Of a stretch of 64,000 nucleotides of DNA, positions 8,573 through 19,981 are shown piece by piece; position 1 is the first letter of the stretch; each line of letters begins with the position of its first letter. The notes beneath the pieces were generated by a model that ran no database searches, was not told where the DNA came from, and saw only the letters and a list, made by a program, of their open reading frames with translations. Source of the stretch: Avibacterium volantium (GTDB lineage Bacteria > Pseudomonadota > Gammaproteobacteria > Enterobacterales > Pasteurellaceae); the NCBI RefSeq assembly GCF_900635775.1, contig NZ_LR134167.1, positions 62,001 to 126,000 of the forward strand, written 5' to 3'. The position numbers were made by a program, and so were the translations under genes.

Positions 8573-9529
8573 ATGTCACACGCGACTTTAAAGAAAATCA
8601 TAAACGCTTATGGAATGGTTTTTATCTTAATTGGACTCTTTTTAGCCCTCTCCCTCTCAATTGATGGTTTTTTCTCTGCTCGCACGGTCTGGAGTATTAT
8701 TGAACAGGTTTCAATGTTTGGGATTATTGCTATTGGCGTAACGTTTGCAATTATCACAACAGGGATCGATTTATCCTCAGGCTCTGTCGTGGCACTCACC
8801 GCGGTAGTTTCCGCCTCTGTGGTTACTGGCGGGGATTCCGTAAGTGCGGCAATTCTCGCTTTTGCGATTTCATTAGCATTGGGCGCACTGCTCGGCGCAA
8901 TTAATGGAACATTAACCGCAGTAGGCGCAATCCCGCCTTTTATCGCCACCTTAGGTATGATGATTATTGCGCGCGGTGCCGCACAATTATATTCAGATGG
9001 ATGCCCAATTGACGCCTCCTCCGAAGCCTTTACTTGGATTGCCGATGTAAATGTTTTCGGCTTACCTGGATTGGTGATTTTATATATTTTGATTGTGATT
9101 GGATCACACATTTTACTTAGCCGTTCCACCTTTGGACGCCATGTTTATGCAGTAGGCGGAAATCTTAACGCGGCAAAAATTTGTGGTATCAATACCACTA
9201 AAACCTTAATTTGGGTATATACCTTAGCGGGCGCATTATCTGGTTTAGCGGGTGCATTGCTCGCAGCTCGCACCTATGCAGGTAACCCTTCTTACGGATT
9301 AGCTTGGGAACTTGATGCAATTGCCGCAGCAGTAATCGGTGGCGTGTCATTAAGCGGTGGTTTTGGTAGCATTCCAATGTGCGTAATTGGCGCATTGATT
9401 ATAGGCACAACCAACAAAGGTTTAAATATGTTAGGTGTCGATCCTTACTGGCAACAAATTGTAAAAGGTCTAATCATCGTCTTTGCCGTATTACTTGATA
9501 CCTTAAAACGTCGTAAAAAAGCAAGCTAA
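8573..9529 (+). CDS. Sugar ABC importer permease (RbsC type)
   Basis: Hydrophobic permease of about 318 residues, BPD_transp_2 family, with eight or more membrane segments. The sequence TTGIDLSSGSVVAL and the later ISLSGG-like loop (GGVSLSGGFGSI) are typical of RbsC-like permeases. I start it at ATG 8573, eight bases after GAGGT (8561-8565); ATG 8546 has no ribosome site. It is the last gene of the importer operon and is followed by a terminator. Only one permease gene is present, so the membrane part is presumably a homodimer. Confidence 0.9.
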   Translation: MSHATLKKIINAYGMVFILIGLFLALSLSIDGFFSARTVWSIIEQVSMFGIIAIGVTFAIITTGIDLSSGSVVALTAVVSASVVTGGDSVSAAILAFAISLALGALLGAINGTLTAVGAIPPFIATLGMMIIARGAAQLYSDGCPIDASSEAFTWIADVNVFGLPGLVILYILIVIGSHILLSRSTFGRHVYAVGGNLNAAKICGINTTKTLIWVYTLAGALSGLAGALLAARTYAGNPSYGLAWELDAIAAAVIGGVSLSGGFGSIPMCVIGALIIGTTNKGLNMLGVDPYWQQIVKGLIIVFAVLLDTLKRRKKAS

Positions 9530-9550
9530 ATCCCTCGCTTGGCTTAGCTA

Positions 9551-9592
9551 ACAACCGCCCTTTGTCTTAAATCAAAAGTGCGGTTGTTTTTT
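9551..9592 (+). terminator. Terminator after sugar importer, containing an uptake signal
   Basis: ACAACCGC (9551-9558) pairs with GCGGTTGT (9580-9587), followed by six T. The right arm includes AAGTGCGGT, the DNA-uptake core. Confidence 0.75.
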
Positions 9593-9655
9593 CATTATTT
9601 TTTATTCATAAAAAAGACACTACTTTTTAACCGCTTTTTCTTTATCGTTAGTTTT

Positions 9656-9671
9656 ACGCAAACGTTTTCGT
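9656..9671 (+). promoter_or_regulatory. PurR operator at the purL promoter
   Basis: ACGCAAACGTTTTCGT matches the PurR consensus at every position. A TATAAT -10 box lies at 9689-9694, so the operator overlaps the -35 region, as at E. coli pur promoters. Purine repression of purL is therefore expected. Confidence 0.9.
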
Positions 9672-9732
9672 TTTGCGCGAAATTCTTTTATAATAGGCGA
9701 GTTTTTTATTCATCTAACTAATGGTAAAGTCT

Positions 9733-12700
9733 ATGTTGCAGATTTTTCGTGGCTCTCCAGCCCTTTCGCCTTTCCGTTTAAATCAACTCGCTCAACGCTT
9801 TCAGCAAGCCCAGCTTCCAGTGAAATCTTGTTATGCAGAATATGTGCATTTTGCAGAACTCAGCGAAGCGCTGAATGCGCTTGAAGAGCAAGAATTAACC
9901 CAGTTATTGCATTATGGTCCAACCTTGGCGCAACACGAACCGCAAGGGGAATGTTTTATTGTGATCCCACGCGTTGGTACTATTTCTTCTTGGTCATCAA
10001 AAGCTACTGATATTGCACACAACTGCGGTTTAAATAAAGTGGTGCGTTTAGAGCGTGGGTTGGCGTTTTATTTTGAGTTAGAACGTGCGTTAAATGAGCA
10101 AGAACAGGCTCAACTCATTAGCCATATTTATGACCGAATGATGGAAACGGTGATCCGCACACCACAAGAAGCGGAAGTGCTATTCCAACAACAGCCGCCA
10201 AAAGCATTTACCCGAGTGGATATTTTGGCTGGTGGACGTAGCGCGTTGGAGCAAGCCAATGTGGAACTTGGCTTGGCATTGGCAGAAGATGAAATTGATT
10301 ATTTAGTGGAAAATTTCACCGCACTTGGACGCAATCCAACAGATGTGGAACTTTATATGTTCGCACAAGCCAATTCAGAGCATTGTCGCCACAAAATTTT
10401 TAATGCAGATTGGATCATTGACGGTGAAAAACAAGAAAAATCCCTGTTCAAAATGATCAAAAATACCTTTGAGAAAACCCCGGATTATGTGCTTTCTGCT
10501 TATAAAGATAACGCGGCGGTAATGGAAGGCTCGAAAGTTGGACGCTTTTTCCCTGATCAAGATGGACAATATCGTTACCATAACGAAGATGCGCATATTC
10601 TAATGAAAGTGGAAACTCACAACCACCCAACGGCAATTTCTCCTTTCCCAGGCGCGGCAACAGGATCGGGCGGTGAAATCCGTGATGAAGGGGCAACAGG
10701 GCGTGGCGCAAAACCAAAAGCAGGTTTGGTTGGCTTTTCCGTTTCTAACTTGCTGATTCCTGATTTTGAGCAACCTTGGGAAAATCCATTATCTAAGCCG
10801 AACCGTATTGCTTCCGCCCTAGATATTATGCTGGAAGGGCCTTTAGGCGGAGCGGCATTTAACAATGAATTTGGTCGTCCTGCTTTGCTGGGTTATTTCC
10901 GTACTTATGAAGAAAAAGTAAACAGCTTTAACGGCGAAGAAGTGCGCGGCTATCACAAGCCAATTATGCTCGCAGGCGGTATCGGGAATATCCGTGCAGA
11001 ACACGTGCAAAAAGGTGAAATCCCTGTGGGCGCGAAATTGATCGTGCTTGGTGGCCCTGCAATGAATATCGGCTTAGGCGGCGGCGCGGCTTCTTCAATG
11101 GCATCAGGCAAATCGAAAGAAGATTTGGATTTTGCGTCCGTACAGCGTGATAACCCTGAAATGGAACGCCGTTGCCAAGAAGTGATCGACCGCTGTTGGC
11201 AAATGGGCGAAGACAATCCAATTCTGTTTATCCACGATGTGGGCGCCGGTGGTTTATCTAACGCAATGCCAGAGTTAGTTCACGATGGCGGACGTGGTGG
11301 ACGCTTTGAGTTGCGTGATATTTTATGTGATGAAAAAGGAATGTCGCCGTTAGAAATTTGGTGTAACGAATCGCAAGAACGCTATGTGCTTGCGGTCGCC
11401 CCTGAGAAACTCGCTTTGTTTGAACAACTTTGCCAGCGTGAACGCGCACCTTTCGCGGTGATTGGAAAAGCGACAGAACAGCAACATCTCACCTTGCACG
11501 ATGATCATTTTGCCAACGATCCTATCGATCTGCCAATGAATGTGTTATTAGGAAAAACACCGAAAATGACCCGCGATGTGGCATCAGCACAGGTGAATAA
11601 TCCTGCTGTAGAGCAATCTCAAATTAAGCTTAAAGAAGCATTGCACCGTGTTTTACGCCTACCCGTGGTGGCTGAGAAAACTTTCCTGATTACCATTGGC
11701 GATCGTTCCGTAACAGGAATGGTGGCACGGGATCAAATGGTCGGCCCGTGGCAAATCCCTGTAGCGGATTGTGCGGTTACTACCACTTCTTTAGACAGTT
11801 ACCACGGCGAAGCAATGGCAATGGGCGAACGTGCGCCTGTGGCATTGTTAGATTTCGCTGCCTCCGCACGCTTAGCGGTTGCGGAAAGCTTAACCAATAT
11901 TGCTGCCACAAACATTGGCGATATTAAACGCATCAAACTTTCTGCCAACTGGATGTCGGCCGCAGGGCATAGGGGCGAAGATGCTGGGCTTTATGAAGCC
12001 GTGAAAGCCGTGGGGGAAGAACTTTGCCCGCAATTAGGCTTAACCATTCCAGTGGGGAAAGACTCAATGTCTATGAAAACCACTTGGCAGGAAAATGGCG
12101 AACAAAAATCCGTTACCGCACCGCTTTCCTTAGTTATCAGTGCCTTTGTGCGGGTGGAAGATGTGCGCAAAACCGTTACGCCACAATTACGCACAGATAA
12201 AGGCAGCAGCCGTTTATTATTGATTGATTTAGGTGAGGGCAAAAATCGCTTAGGTGCAACGGCATTGGCGCAGGTTTATAAACAATTAGGTGATAAACCT
12301 GCAGATGTAGTAAATGTGGAAAGCCTGAAAGGCTTCTTCAATGCAATGCAACAACTGGTGAATGAACAAAAATTGCTGGCTTACCACGATCGTTCAGACG
12401 GTGGCTTGATCATCACCCTTGCTGAAATGGCCTTTGCAGGGCATTGTGGTGTTTCTGTGGATATTAGTGCGTTGGGCGATAATGATCTAGCCGTGCTGTT
12501 TAATGAAGAATTAGGTGCAGTGATTCAAGTGAAAGATAGTGATCTGGCCACTGTTCGTCAGGCTTTCGAGCAAAATGGCGTATTACATTTATTGAAAGAA
12601 CTTGGCACGGTAACCACAGACAATCAAATTGAAATTACGCGTGGCACGAAAGTGTTATTGAAAGAAACTCGTTCTGAACTGCGTGGTATTTGGGCGGAAT

Positions 12701-13626
12701 TGACCCACAAAATGCAGGCATTGCGCGATAATCCAGACTGTGCCGATCAAGAATTTGCCGCGAAGAAAAATCCAAATGATAAAGGCTTCTCCGTGTCTTT
12801 AACTTATGATGTCAATGAAGACATTGCCGCCCCTTATATTGCTAAAGGTGTGCGTCCACGCATTGCTATTTTACGCGAGCAAGGGGTGAACAGCCATTAT
12901 GAAATGGCGGCCGCCTTTGACCGAGCAGGTTTTGATGCTATTGATGTGCATATGAGCGATTTACAACAGCAACGTCATCACTTAACAGACTTCCAAGCCC
13001 TTGTTGCTTGTGGTGGTTTCTCTTATGGTGATGTGCTAGGTGCTGGTGGCGGTTGGGCAAAATCTATCCTATTTAACACCGCACTTCGCGATCAATTTGC
13101 CACTTTCTTTGAGCGTGAAAACACCCTTGCTTTAGGGGTATGTAATGGTTGTCAAATGTTAGCGAATTTGGCTGAAATTATCCCGGGAACAGAAGCTTGG
13201 CCACGTTTTGTGCGTAACCAATCAGAGCGTTTTGAAGCGCGCGCGGCAATGGTGCGTATCAATGATACAGCGTCTTTATGGTTTAACGGAATGGCAGGCT
13301 CTCATATGCCAATCGCGGTTTCGCATGGTGAAGGACGTGTTGAGTTCAAAAACGATCAACAACTTGCGATGTTGCGCGAGCAAAATTTGATTATCGCGCA
13401 ATATATTGATAATGATCTCAAGCCAACCACTCAATATCCAGCCAACCCAAATGGTTCAGTGGACGGTATTACCGCACTCACTAACCGCAACGGACGTGTT
13501 GCCATTATGATGCCACACCCAGAACGGGTTTACCGTGCAGTTTCTAACTCGTGGTATCCAGAAGACTGGACGGAAGATGGCGCTTGGATGAGATTATTCA
13601 GAAATGCTAGAGTGGCGTTGAAATAA
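9733..13626 (+). CDS. purL: Phosphoribosylformylglycinamidine synthase
   Basis: Single-chain FGAM synthase, the fourth step of purine synthesis, which uses glutamine and ATP. It has the large-type architecture: N-terminal domain, linker, two AIRS-like synthetase halves and a C-terminal class I glutaminase. Visible landmarks are [18 protein letters not shown] near residue 295, the glutaminase nucleophile in GVCNGCQM near 1140, and PHPERV near 1265. ATG 9733 (1297 residues, [12 protein letters not shown]) fits the family N-terminus better than ATG 9721, which adds MVKS. Preceded by a PurR box and followed by a terminator, it is a single-gene unit. Confidence 0.97.
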   Translation: MLQIFRGSPALSPFRLNQLAQRFQQAQLPVKSCYAEYVHFAELSEALNALEEQELTQLLHYGPTLAQHEPQGECFIVIPRVGTISSWSSKATDIAHNCGLNKVVRLERGLAFYFELERALNEQEQAQLISHIYDRMMETVIRTPQEAEVLFQQQPPKAFTRVDILAGGRSALEQANVELGLALAEDEIDYLVENFTALGRNPTDVELYMFAQANSEHCRHKIFNADWIIDGEKQEKSLFKMIKNTFEKTPDYVLSAYKDNAAVMEGSKVGRFFPDQDGQYRYHNEDAHILMKVETHNHPTAISPFPGAATGSGGEIRDEGATGRGAKPKAGLVGFSVSNLLIPDFEQPWENPLSKPNRIASALDIMLEGPLGGAAFNNEFGRPALLGYFRTYEEKVNSFNGEEVRGYHKPIMLAGGIGNIRAEHVQKGEIPVGAKLIVLGGPAMNIGLGGGAASSMASGKSKEDLDFASVQRDNPEMERRCQEVIDRCWQMGEDNPILFIHDVGAGGLSNAMPELVHDGGRGGRFELRDILCDEKGMSPLEIWCNESQERYVLAVAPEKLALFEQLCQRERAPFAVIGKATEQQHLTLHDDHFANDPIDLPMNVLLGKTPKMTRDVASAQVNNPAVEQSQIKLKEALHRVLRLPVVAEKTFLITIGDRSVTGMVARDQMVGPWQIPVADCAVTTTSLDSYHGEAMAMGERAPVALLDFAASARLAVAESLTNIAATNIGDIKRIKLSANWMSAAGHRGEDAGLYEAVKAVGEELCPQLGLTIPVGKDSMSMKTTWQENGEQKSVTAPLSLVISAFVRVEDVRKTVTPQLRTDKGSSRLLLIDLGEGKNRLGATALAQVYKQLGDKPADVVNVESLKGFFNAMQQLVNEQKLLAYHDRSDGGLIITLAEMAFAGHCGVSVDISALGDNDLAVLFNEELGAVIQVKDSDLATVRQAFEQNGVLHLLKELGTVTTDNQIEITRGTKVLLKETRSELRGIWAELTHKMQALRDNPDCADQEFAAKKNPNDKGFSVSLTYDVNEDIAAPYIAKGVRPRIAILREQGVNSHYEMAAAFDRAGFDAIDVHMSDLQQQRHHLTDFQALVACGGFSYGDVLGAGGGWAKSILFNTALRDQFATFFERENTLALGVCNGCQMLANLAEIIPGTEAWPRFVRNQSERFEARAAMVRINDTASLWFNGMAGSHMPIAVSHGEGRVEFKNDQQLAMLREQNLIIAQYIDNDLKPTTQYPANPNGSVDGITALTNRNGRVAIMMPHPERVYRAVSNSWYPEDWTEDGAWMRLFRNARVALK

Positions 13627-13647
13627 TAACGCTTAGAAAAGAGAAAG

Positions 13648-13673
13648 TGCGGTGATTTTTCACCGCATTTTTT
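13648..13673 (+). terminator. Terminator after purL
   Basis: TGCGGTG (13648-13654) pairs with CACCGCA (13661-13667) and is followed by a T run. The left arm is part of an uptake signal. Confidence 0.8.
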
Positions 13674-13773
13674 CTGATCGAGAAAAAGATCATTTCTAAA
13701 ATGCCAATTGTTTGAGATTTCGTGGGGATTTATAATTGGCGAAAATTTCCCCTAACATTTTGAGGTATAAATA

Positions 13774-14310
13774 ATGAACATTGCACTGATTATCGGCAGT
13801 TTAAGCCAAAAATCCATTAACCGTAGCGTAGCCAATTATATCGTTTCACAGTTCCCTGCAGACGTGAAAGTAACCGAAGTACGCATTGATGATTTGCCTC
13901 TTTATACCCAAGATCGCGATCAGGTGGACGTGCCAGAATATGATCGTGTGCGTGAGCAAATCAAAAACGCTGATGCAGTGCTAATTGTTAGCCCAGAGCA
14001 CAACCGTGCAATGCCTGCCGCGACTAAGAATATCATTGATATTGCTTCTCGTCCTTACGGCCGAAATTTATGGCAGGGCAAGAAAGTGGCGATTGTTACG
14101 GCTTCACCGGGGGCTTATGGTGGAATTAATTCTGGTTTGCAAATTCGCCAAAGCTTGCAAAGCATTGGTACGAATGTACTAACCACCGCAGAAGTCTTTT
14201 TAAGCAAAGCCAATCAGGCATTGGATGAACAAGGCGAAGTGGCCGATGAACGCACTGCAGGCTTCTTAAGTAAGTTTGCGCAAACTTTTATTCAATGGGC
14301 GAAAGCATAA
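13774..14310 (+). CDS. NADPH-dependent FMN reductase / quinone reductase (ChrR-like)
   Basis: A 178-residue flavodoxin-fold reductase. The N-terminal phosphate-binding loop is GSLSQKSINR (residues 8-17), and the family motif SPEHNRAMPAATKN followed by SRPYG is near residues 72-92. Members reduce quinones, chromate or free flavin with NAD(P)H and protect against redox stress. It stands about 30 bases before a pirin gene, probably co-transcribed. The physiological substrate is unknown. Confidence 0.87.
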   Translation: MNIALIIGSLSQKSINRSVANYIVSQFPADVKVTEVRIDDLPLYTQDRDQVDVPEYDRVREQIKNADAVLIVSPEHNRAMPAATKNIIDIASRPYGRNLWQGKKVAIVTASPGAYGGINSGLQIRQSLQSIGTNVLTTAEVFLSKANQALDEQGEVADERTAGFLSKFAQTFIQWAKA

Positions 14311-14339
14311 GGCAACGAATTAGAGCATAAGGAGTGAAA

Positions 14340-15239
14340 ATGAGCGTAGATAAATTAAATGCAATTACTAAAGATGTGGGGGGAATTCCTGTCGCGTGTC
14401 TGCTACCACAAGCGGGTAAACGTACCATTGGCGCGTGGTGTTTTCTTGACCACGCAGGACCATCAGAATTTACTGACGATAATGAGGGATTGCAAGTTGG
14501 GGCACATCCACATTGTAATTTGCAGACATTTACTTGGATGTTAGAAGGCGAAGTGTGGCACCAAGACAGCCTTGGTTATCGTCAATTAATTAAGCCAAAA
14601 CAAGTGAACTTAATGACCGCAGGTACAGGCAATCAGCGTGGCATTAGCCATACGGAACAAACCCCTGAGGGCGTGCATCAGCTTCACGCTGTACAGCTGT
14701 GGATTGCGCTTCCAATGAATCAAGACATTGAGCCAAATTTTCAACATTATCCTGAATTGCCCGAATGGCAAGAAAATGGCGTGAATTACATTTTAACCAC
14801 AGGTAGCTATCAAGGCAGAACCGCGCCAACTCAGCAATATAGCCCGTTAGTTGGCGTAGATATTCAATTTCAGCAAGGTCAAACCATTACCATAGAACAA
14901 CAGCCAAACTTTGAATATGGCGTACTTGTGCTGAAAGGTGAAGTAGAAATCGAAGGACAAGTTTACCAACAAGATCAACTAGTTAGCTTAACGGATTGCC
15001 AAGCTCACGAATTCAAAATCAAGGGCGAAGCTGACAGCCATATTATGCTGTTAGGCGGAGAACCATTACCACATAAAACCTTAGTGTGGTGGAATTTCGT
15101 GGCAGACAGCCAAGATGCCTTACGCCAAGCGATAGCGGATTGGAATAACGGGCATTCCCGTTTTGGACATATCGATCTAGAAGGTACGAGATTACGCCGC
15201 TTAGTCGCCCCTGAAATTCCTACCCGATTAGCAGAATAA
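14340..15239 (+). CDS. Pirin family protein (cupin)
   Basis: About 299 residues with the pirin N-terminal cupin: GAHPHCNLQTFTWMLEGEV followed by HQDSLG supplies metal-ligand histidines, and ISHTE follows near residue 100. A second, more degenerate cupin domain makes up the C-terminal half. ATG 14340 is five bases after GGAG and is preferred to GTG 14334, which overlaps that site. Bacterial pirins such as YhhW can act as quercetin dioxygenases; no role is proven here. The preceding flavin reductase suggests a shared redox or detoxification theme. Confidence 0.85.
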   Translation: MSVDKLNAITKDVGGIPVACLLPQAGKRTIGAWCFLDHAGPSEFTDDNEGLQVGAHPHCNLQTFTWMLEGEVWHQDSLGYRQLIKPKQVNLMTAGTGNQRGISHTEQTPEGVHQLHAVQLWIALPMNQDIEPNFQHYPELPEWQENGVNYILTTGSYQGRTAPTQQYSPLVGVDIQFQQGQTITIEQQPNFEYGVLVLKGEVEIEGQVYQQDQLVSLTDCQAHEFKIKGEADSHIMLLGGEPLPHKTLVWWNFVADSQDALRQAIADWNNGHSRFGHIDLEGTRLRRLVAPEIPTRLAE

Positions 15240-15253
15240 TTCATTTTTCGTTT

Positions 15254-15280
15254 AAGCCCTTTGCCAAAAGGGCTTTGTTT
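15254..15280. terminator. Terminator between pirin and dusA (convergent)
   Basis: AAGCCCTTT (15254-15262) pairs with AAAGGGCTT (15267-15275), followed by TGTTTT. It separates two convergent genes. Confidence 0.75.
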
Positions 15281-15321
15281 TAGGAGAAAATTTGTAAAAA
15301 AACACCGCACTTTTTCTCTCC

Positions 15322-16320
15322 TTATTCCCCTATAAACGCCAAGGCTTGCTCCACAACTTCTATGCCAGCCCCGGCTTTATGGGCGTTTTCGCTGAGATGT
15401 CTGCGCCATTGGCGTGCGCCTTTACAGTGTTGAAATGCACCAAGCATATGGCGGGTGATGTGGTTGAGGTGTACACCTTGGGAAAGTTGTTGCTCAATAT
15501 AAGGGAACATTTTTTCCACCGCTTCTCTTGGGCGCACAATTGGGCTTTGCGGATCAAACAAGGCTTGGTCAATGTAACCCAATAAACTTGGGTTTTGATA
15601 GGCTTCACGCCCCACCATTACGCCATCTACATAATTCAAATGAGCTTGAATTTCTTCAATAGTTTTAATCCCACCGTTAATACTAATCCACAATTGTGGA
15701 AAATCCCGTTTCAGTTGGTAAACCCGATCATAATCAAGTGGCGGGATTTCGCGATTTTCTTTTGGGCTTAAGCCACTAAGCCACGCTTTGCGCGCGTGAA
15801 TGATCAGCTCTTGGCAGCCCGCGTTTGCTACTTTTTCGACAAAATCACACAGAAATTCGTAGCTGTCTAAATCATCAATACCAATACGCGTTTTCACCGT
15901 AACGGGAATGTTCACGGCGGATTGCATTTGTTCAACACACTGAGCAACTAAATCCGCTTTTGCCATTAGGCACGCACCAAACATTCCATTTTGTACGCGA
16001 TCAGAGGGGCAACCTACATTGAGATTAATTTCTTGATAGCCCCGTTGTTCTGCCAACCTAGCACAATGTTGCAACTGATCGGGATCACTACCGCCAAGCT
16101 GAAGTGCCACAGGATTTTCCACCAGATCAAATTCTAAATGATCGTATTTGGCGTGAATGATCGCCCCTGTGGTGACCATTTCCGTATAAAGTAAGGCGTG
16201 CTGGCTAAACTGACGGTGAAAATAGCGGCAATGGCGGGTTGTCCAATCGAGCATTGGGGCGACGGAAAACCGCCCACGATAAAAGTGCGGTTGTTTTTCA
16301 GTGAGTTTTTTTTGTTCCAT
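15322..16320 (-). CDS. dusA: tRNA-dihydrouridine(20/20a) synthase
   Basis: FMN-dependent enzyme reducing uridine 20/20a in the tRNA D-loop. The 332 residues include the N-terminal [17 protein letters not shown], typical of DusA, and the catalytic cysteine in [13 protein letters not shown] near residue 100. The C-terminal helical tRNA-binding part contains RHMLGAFQ. Its ATG overlaps the stop of the upstream clcA by one base (TAATG), so the two genes are probably translationally coupled. Confidence 0.95.
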   Translation of the reverse strand: MEQKKLTEKQPHFYRGRFSVAPMLDWTTRHCRYFHRQFSQHALLYTEMVTTGAIIHAKYDHLEFDLVENPVALQLGGSDPDQLQHCARLAEQRGYQEINLNVGCPSDRVQNGMFGACLMAKADLVAQCVEQMQSAVNIPVTVKTRIGIDDLDSYEFLCDFVEKVANAGCQELIIHARKAWLSGLSPKENREIPPLDYDRVYQLKRDFPQLWISINGGIKTIEEIQAHLNYVDGVMVGREAYQNPSLLGYIDQALFDPQSPIVRPREAVEKMFPYIEQQLSQGVHLNHITRHMLGAFQHCKGARQWRRHLSENAHKAGAGIEVVEQALAFIGE

Positions 16321-17744
16321 TATTTGGTTTCTTCTTGTACGGCTTGTTTTGTTACTTCTTGTTTCACTGCGTCTTGTTTTATGGCCTCTTGTTGCTTCGC
16401 CTCCTCTTGGATACGTTGGCGGAAGCGTCCTGCAGCAAAATGATAGAACGGTTTTGCGTTAAATTGGCGTGAAATAATAGAAGCGATAAGGCTACAAATC
16501 AAGAGCCAAAATAGCACGGGCTCGCTTGATGTCATTTCCATTACCACCACACTTGCCGTAACCGGGGATTGGGTTGCGCCAGCCAAAAACGCCGCCATAC
16601 ACAATAAAACCAGTAAACGCTGATCGACAATGCCGCCAGTCAGCGCCCAGATCTGCGCTCCAATGCCTGCGCCTGTGGTTAATGATGGGGTGAAAATCCC
16701 CCCTGCCGTGCCTGTCCAATAAGTGGCAACGGTAGCAAACAGTTTGCTTATTCCTACTTCGCTACCAATTTCTGCGCCGCTCAGTGCTTGGGTAACCACA
16801 TCATAGCCTGTGCCGTAAGTTTGTCCGTGAGTGAATGTCCCAAGCCCTGCAAGGATTAAGCCTAAAATAAAGGCGGTATAAATAGGGTGGCGGCGAATCC
16901 AACCACGAATTTTTGCAGGTGCACTGCCTGCCACACCTTTGGCTAATAATTTCGCGAAAATGCCACCAAATATGCCACTTACTACGCCACATAACATTAC
17001 CCATAAGAACATATAAGGCACGGAGGTTTCCCCTTGATAATTCGGGAAATAAGGGTTATTGCCTTCAATGGCAACCAAAATAAACCCAGCGGTCAGCACG
17101 CCGAGTAACACACGGCGTTCCCAACGTAACAAAATGCCACGGCCTAATTCTTCAATAGCAAAAATCACCCCAGCTAACGGCGCATTAAAGGCCGCGGCTA
17201 AACCGCCAGCTGCCCCTGTTGCCATTAATTCATTGGCGTTTAAGCCCTTGAATGCCAAGCCGTGGCGGCGGCACACATTGCCCCACGCATACATTACCGC
17301 CGCGCCCACTTGCACAGACGGCCCTTCGCGCCCCACAGAAGCACCAAATAACATCGCTAAAAACGTGAGTGGAATTTTCCACAGCGTTTGCCCAAAGGCA
17401 ATGAGCTTACTTTTATTGGCGCTGTACGGCATATCAATAGAGGCAATCACCTGCGGAATCCCACTGCCCGAAACATAAGGGGTATATTTTGCGGTAAACC
17501 AAGCTAAAAATGCCAAACCTAAGGGCAGCACTAGCCATACGGCATAAGGATATTTTGCACTCCATTGGGCATTCCAATGTAAGGCAAGATCGGCAAATTT
17601 CGCAAAGCCCAGTGAGAATAAGGAGACCAACGCCGCGCCGATCAATAAACAGGAAAACTCAATGGTTTTACGCGAAATACGATAGCTTTGGCGTAATTTT
17701 CGGTGAATAAAATGACGAATTTTTTGGGTGAGTCGCTTTAACAT
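16320..17744 (-). CDS. clcA: H+/Cl- exchange transporter (ClC family)
   Basis: Voltage-gated-channel-type ClC antiporter of 474 residues, close to the 473 of E. coli ClcA. The selectivity motifs are GSGIP (93-97), GREGP (138-142, containing the gating glutamate) and GGIFTPSL near 350. ClcA helps cells survive extreme acid. I chose ATG 17744; the longer reading would need a TTG with no ribosome site. The C-terminal tail is an unusual run rich in K, Q and E with the repeated pattern KQ(E/D)A(I/V), which looks like a recently expanded low-complexity tail. It is co-transcribed with dusA. Confidence 0.93.
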   Translation of the reverse strand: MLKRLTQKIRHFIHRKLRQSYRISRKTIEFSCLLIGAALVSLFSLGFAKFADLALHWNAQWSAKYPYAVWLVLPLGLAFLAWFTAKYTPYVSGSGIPQVIASIDMPYSANKSKLIAFGQTLWKIPLTFLAMLFGASVGREGPSVQVGAAVMYAWGNVCRRHGLAFKGLNANELMATGAAGGLAAAFNAPLAGVIFAIEELGRGILLRWERRVLLGVLTAGFILVAIEGNNPYFPNYQGETSVPYMFLWVMLCGVVSGIFGGIFAKLLAKGVAGSAPAKIRGWIRRHPIYTAFILGLILAGLGTFTHGQTYGTGYDVVTQALSGAEIGSEVGISKLFATVATYWTGTAGGIFTPSLTTGAGIGAQIWALTGGIVDQRLLVLLCMAAFLAGATQSPVTASVVVMEMTSSEPVLFWLLICSLIASIISRQFNAKPFYHFAAGRFRQRIQEEAKQQEAIKQDAVKQEVTKQAVQEETK

Positions 17745-18164
17745 TTTAGATGATTGAGATGAAAATAAATTGTGGAAAATTATAGCAATATTTTCGTGCG
17801 TGAGATATGGCAAGGATCAAGAAGATGAAAAATAGGCAAAAAAAATCACCGCACTTATTTCGCGAATAAAGTAAAGTGCGGTGAGATTTTTTTAATTTTA
17901 TCTCCTAAAAGTTAAAGCACAAAGTATTTATCTAGATTAAGAATCTGGAGATTAATCTAAGGACTAACTTATATCTGACACAACTTGGGATTGAAAACAT
18001 TCTTTATGATAGGAATAAATGCAGTCTAAGCAAAACCCCAAAATATTTTTCATAGAAATACCCCTTCTCCCTATTAAATCAATACAAATTATCATTTAGT
18101 CAAGCTTAGCTTAATACTGCTATGATTTACGGCAATTAACTCCCTACTAACTAAGGAAACAAAA
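17745..18164. promoter_or_regulatory. Divergent region clcA / katA
   Basis: This 420-bp stretch has no convincing gene. It contains an inverted pair of uptake signals (17845-17855 with 17873-17883) with T runs on both sides, which would terminate in either direction even though both flanking genes point away from it. An inverted repeat TAGATTAA-N11-TTAATCTA lies at 17932-17958. An extended -10 box TGCTATGAT (18118-18126) and a ribosome site AAGGA precede katA. An OxyR site was not identified with confidence. Confidence 0.5.
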
Positions 18165-19628
18165 ATGACTGATAATTCAATCAAAAAATGTCCGGTTACC
18201 CACTTAACCACCGATTTTGGTGCGCCAGTGGTAGATAACCAAAACAGTTTAACCGCAGGGCCACGTGGGCCACTTTTAGCCCAAGATGTGTGGCTGCAAG
18301 AAAAATTAGCGAACTTTGTGCGTGAAGTGATTCCTGAACGCCGTATGCACGCGAAAGGTTCTGGTGCATTCGGGACATTCACCGTTACCCACGATATTAC
18401 CAAATATACCCGTGCGAAAATTTTTAGTGAAATTGGTAAGAAAACAGAAATGTTCGCGCGTTTTACCACAGTAGCCGGTGAGCGTGGGGCGGCAGATGCA
18501 GAGCGTGATATTCGCGGTTTCGCACTGAAATTTTACACCGAAGAAGGTAACTGGGATATGGTGGGCAACAACACGCCTGTATTCTTCTTGCGTGATCCGC
18601 GTAAATTCCCAGATCTTAACAAAGCGGTAAAACGCGATCCACGCACCAATATGCGTTCAGCGACTTACAACTGGGATTTCTGGACATTGTTACCAGAAGC
18701 GCTCCATCAAGTAACCATCGTGATGAGTGATCGCGGTATCCCGGCAAGTTATCGTCATATGCACGGCTACGGATCGCACACTTATAGCTTTATTAATGCA
18801 GAAAATGAGCGTTTTTGGGTGAAATTTCACTTCCGCACACAACAAGGCATTAAAAATCTTACCGATGCTGAAGCAGAAGCGATTATCGGTAAAGATCGCG
18901 AAAGTCACCAACGTGATTTATATGAAGTCATTGAGCGTGGTGATTTCCCGAAATGGACGATGTTTGTGCAAATTATGCCAGAAAAAGACGCGGAAAAAGT
19001 GCCTTATCACCCTTTCGATCTTACCAAAGTATGGCCGAAAAAAGATTATCCATTAATTGAGGTGGGTGAGTTTGAACTCAATCGCAATCCAGAAAACTTC
19101 TTCTTAGATGTAGAACAATCTGCGTTTGCACCAAGTAATTTAGTGCCAGGAATTAGCGTATCACCAGACCGTATGCTACAAGCGCGCTTGTTCAACTATG
19201 CAGACGCACAGCGTTATCGTTTAGGCGTGAATTATCAGCAAATCCCTGTAAACCGTGCACGTTGCCCTGTACACAGTAACCACCGTGATGGTCAAGGACG
19301 TGTGGACGCAAACTATGGTAGCCTGCCGCATTATGAGCCAAACAGCTTCAGCCAATGGCAAGAGCAACCGCAATACAAAGAGCCACCATTGAAAATCACT
19401 GGCGATGCGGATTTTTGGGATTATCGCGAAGATGACGCAGATTATTTCAGCCAACCGCGCGCGTTGTTCCAGTTAATGACTGAAGAACAAAAACAAGTGC
19501 TTTTTGAAAACACCGCACGCGCCTTGGGCGATGCCCCTGATTTTATCAAGCAACGTCATATCGACAACTGCACCAAGTGCGATCCAGCCTATGGCGAAGG
19601 CATTAAGAAAGCGTTAGGTTGGGAATAG
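18165..19628 (+). CDS. katA: Haem catalase (small-subunit, HktE-like)
   Basis: Monofunctional haem catalase, 487 residues, detoxifying hydrogen peroxide in the cytoplasm. The distal histidine lies in [12 protein letters not shown] near residue 64, the asparagine in [11 protein letters not shown] near 137, and the proximal haem tyrosine in [14 protein letters not shown] near 345. It is very similar to HktE of H. influenzae. The C-terminus is shorter than that protein's, ending after [10 protein letters not shown], so a short tail is missing. An AAGGA ribosome site precedes the ATG. Confidence 0.96.
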   Translation: MTDNSIKKCPVTHLTTDFGAPVVDNQNSLTAGPRGPLLAQDVWLQEKLANFVREVIPERRMHAKGSGAFGTFTVTHDITKYTRAKIFSEIGKKTEMFARFTTVAGERGAADAERDIRGFALKFYTEEGNWDMVGNNTPVFFLRDPRKFPDLNKAVKRDPRTNMRSATYNWDFWTLLPEALHQVTIVMSDRGIPASYRHMHGYGSHTYSFINAENERFWVKFHFRTQQGIKNLTDAEAEAIIGKDRESHQRDLYEVIERGDFPKWTMFVQIMPEKDAEKVPYHPFDLTKVWPKKDYPLIEVGEFELNRNPENFFLDVEQSAFAPSNLVPGISVSPDRMLQARLFNYADAQRYRLGVNYQQIPVNRARCPVHSNHRDGQGRVDANYGSLPHYEPNSFSQWQEQPQYKEPPLKITGDADFWDYREDDADYFSQPRALFQLMTEEQKQVLFENTARALGDAPDFIKQRHIDNCTKCDPAYGEGIKKALGWE

Positions 19629-19637
19629 TCCTACAAT

Positions 19638-19716
19638 AAAAGCACCTTGTTTTATTGCCCACTAAAAGTTGAATTAAATAATTTAACACAAGGGGGGAGA
19701 TTAACTAGGTGCTTTT
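19638..19716 (+). terminator. Long-range terminator after katA
   Basis: AAAAGCACCT (19638-19647) pairs perfectly with AGGTGCTTTT (19707-19716), leading into a T run. The loop is about 59 bases and could form a further short stem. Confidence 0.6.
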
Positions 19717-19879
19717 TTATTTTCTTGTATCGCATCTCTTCAATAAAATGATTTTTTATCGTAGGAAAGGTTAATGGAACTGATATTTTACATGATAACA
19801 AACAGGCATTTTTTTACTTAATATAAAAAGAATTAAACCGTTGCTTAATATTTTATTTAAAGAGAAAAATTCGTAAAAA

Positions 19880-19928
19880 TTCAACCGCACTTATTTTTTC
19901 GTATAAAAATAAAGTGCGGTTGAAAATC
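19880..19928. terminator. Bidirectional terminator from an inverted uptake-signal pair
   Basis: Two opposed uptake signals with extended flanks form an 18-19-bp stem (19880-19898 with 19905-19924) around a short loop. It lies between the convergent katA and the end of the aryl polyene operon. The rest of the 19629-19981 gap is AT-rich and shows no gene. Confidence 0.85.
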
Positions 19929-19981
19929 ATTGAATTTTTGTGGGCTACAGAAAATTCTATTTCTAAATATCCACTACAGGC

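Noticed and set aside
16360..16400. Possible direct-repeat or CRISPR-like array
   Set aside because: The repeated CTTGTTT-like units are only the codons of the K/Q/E-rich ClcA tail; there are no spacers.
17745..17813. Longer N-terminus of ClcA
   Set aside because: It would need a TTG without ribosome site; ATG 17744 gives the family length.
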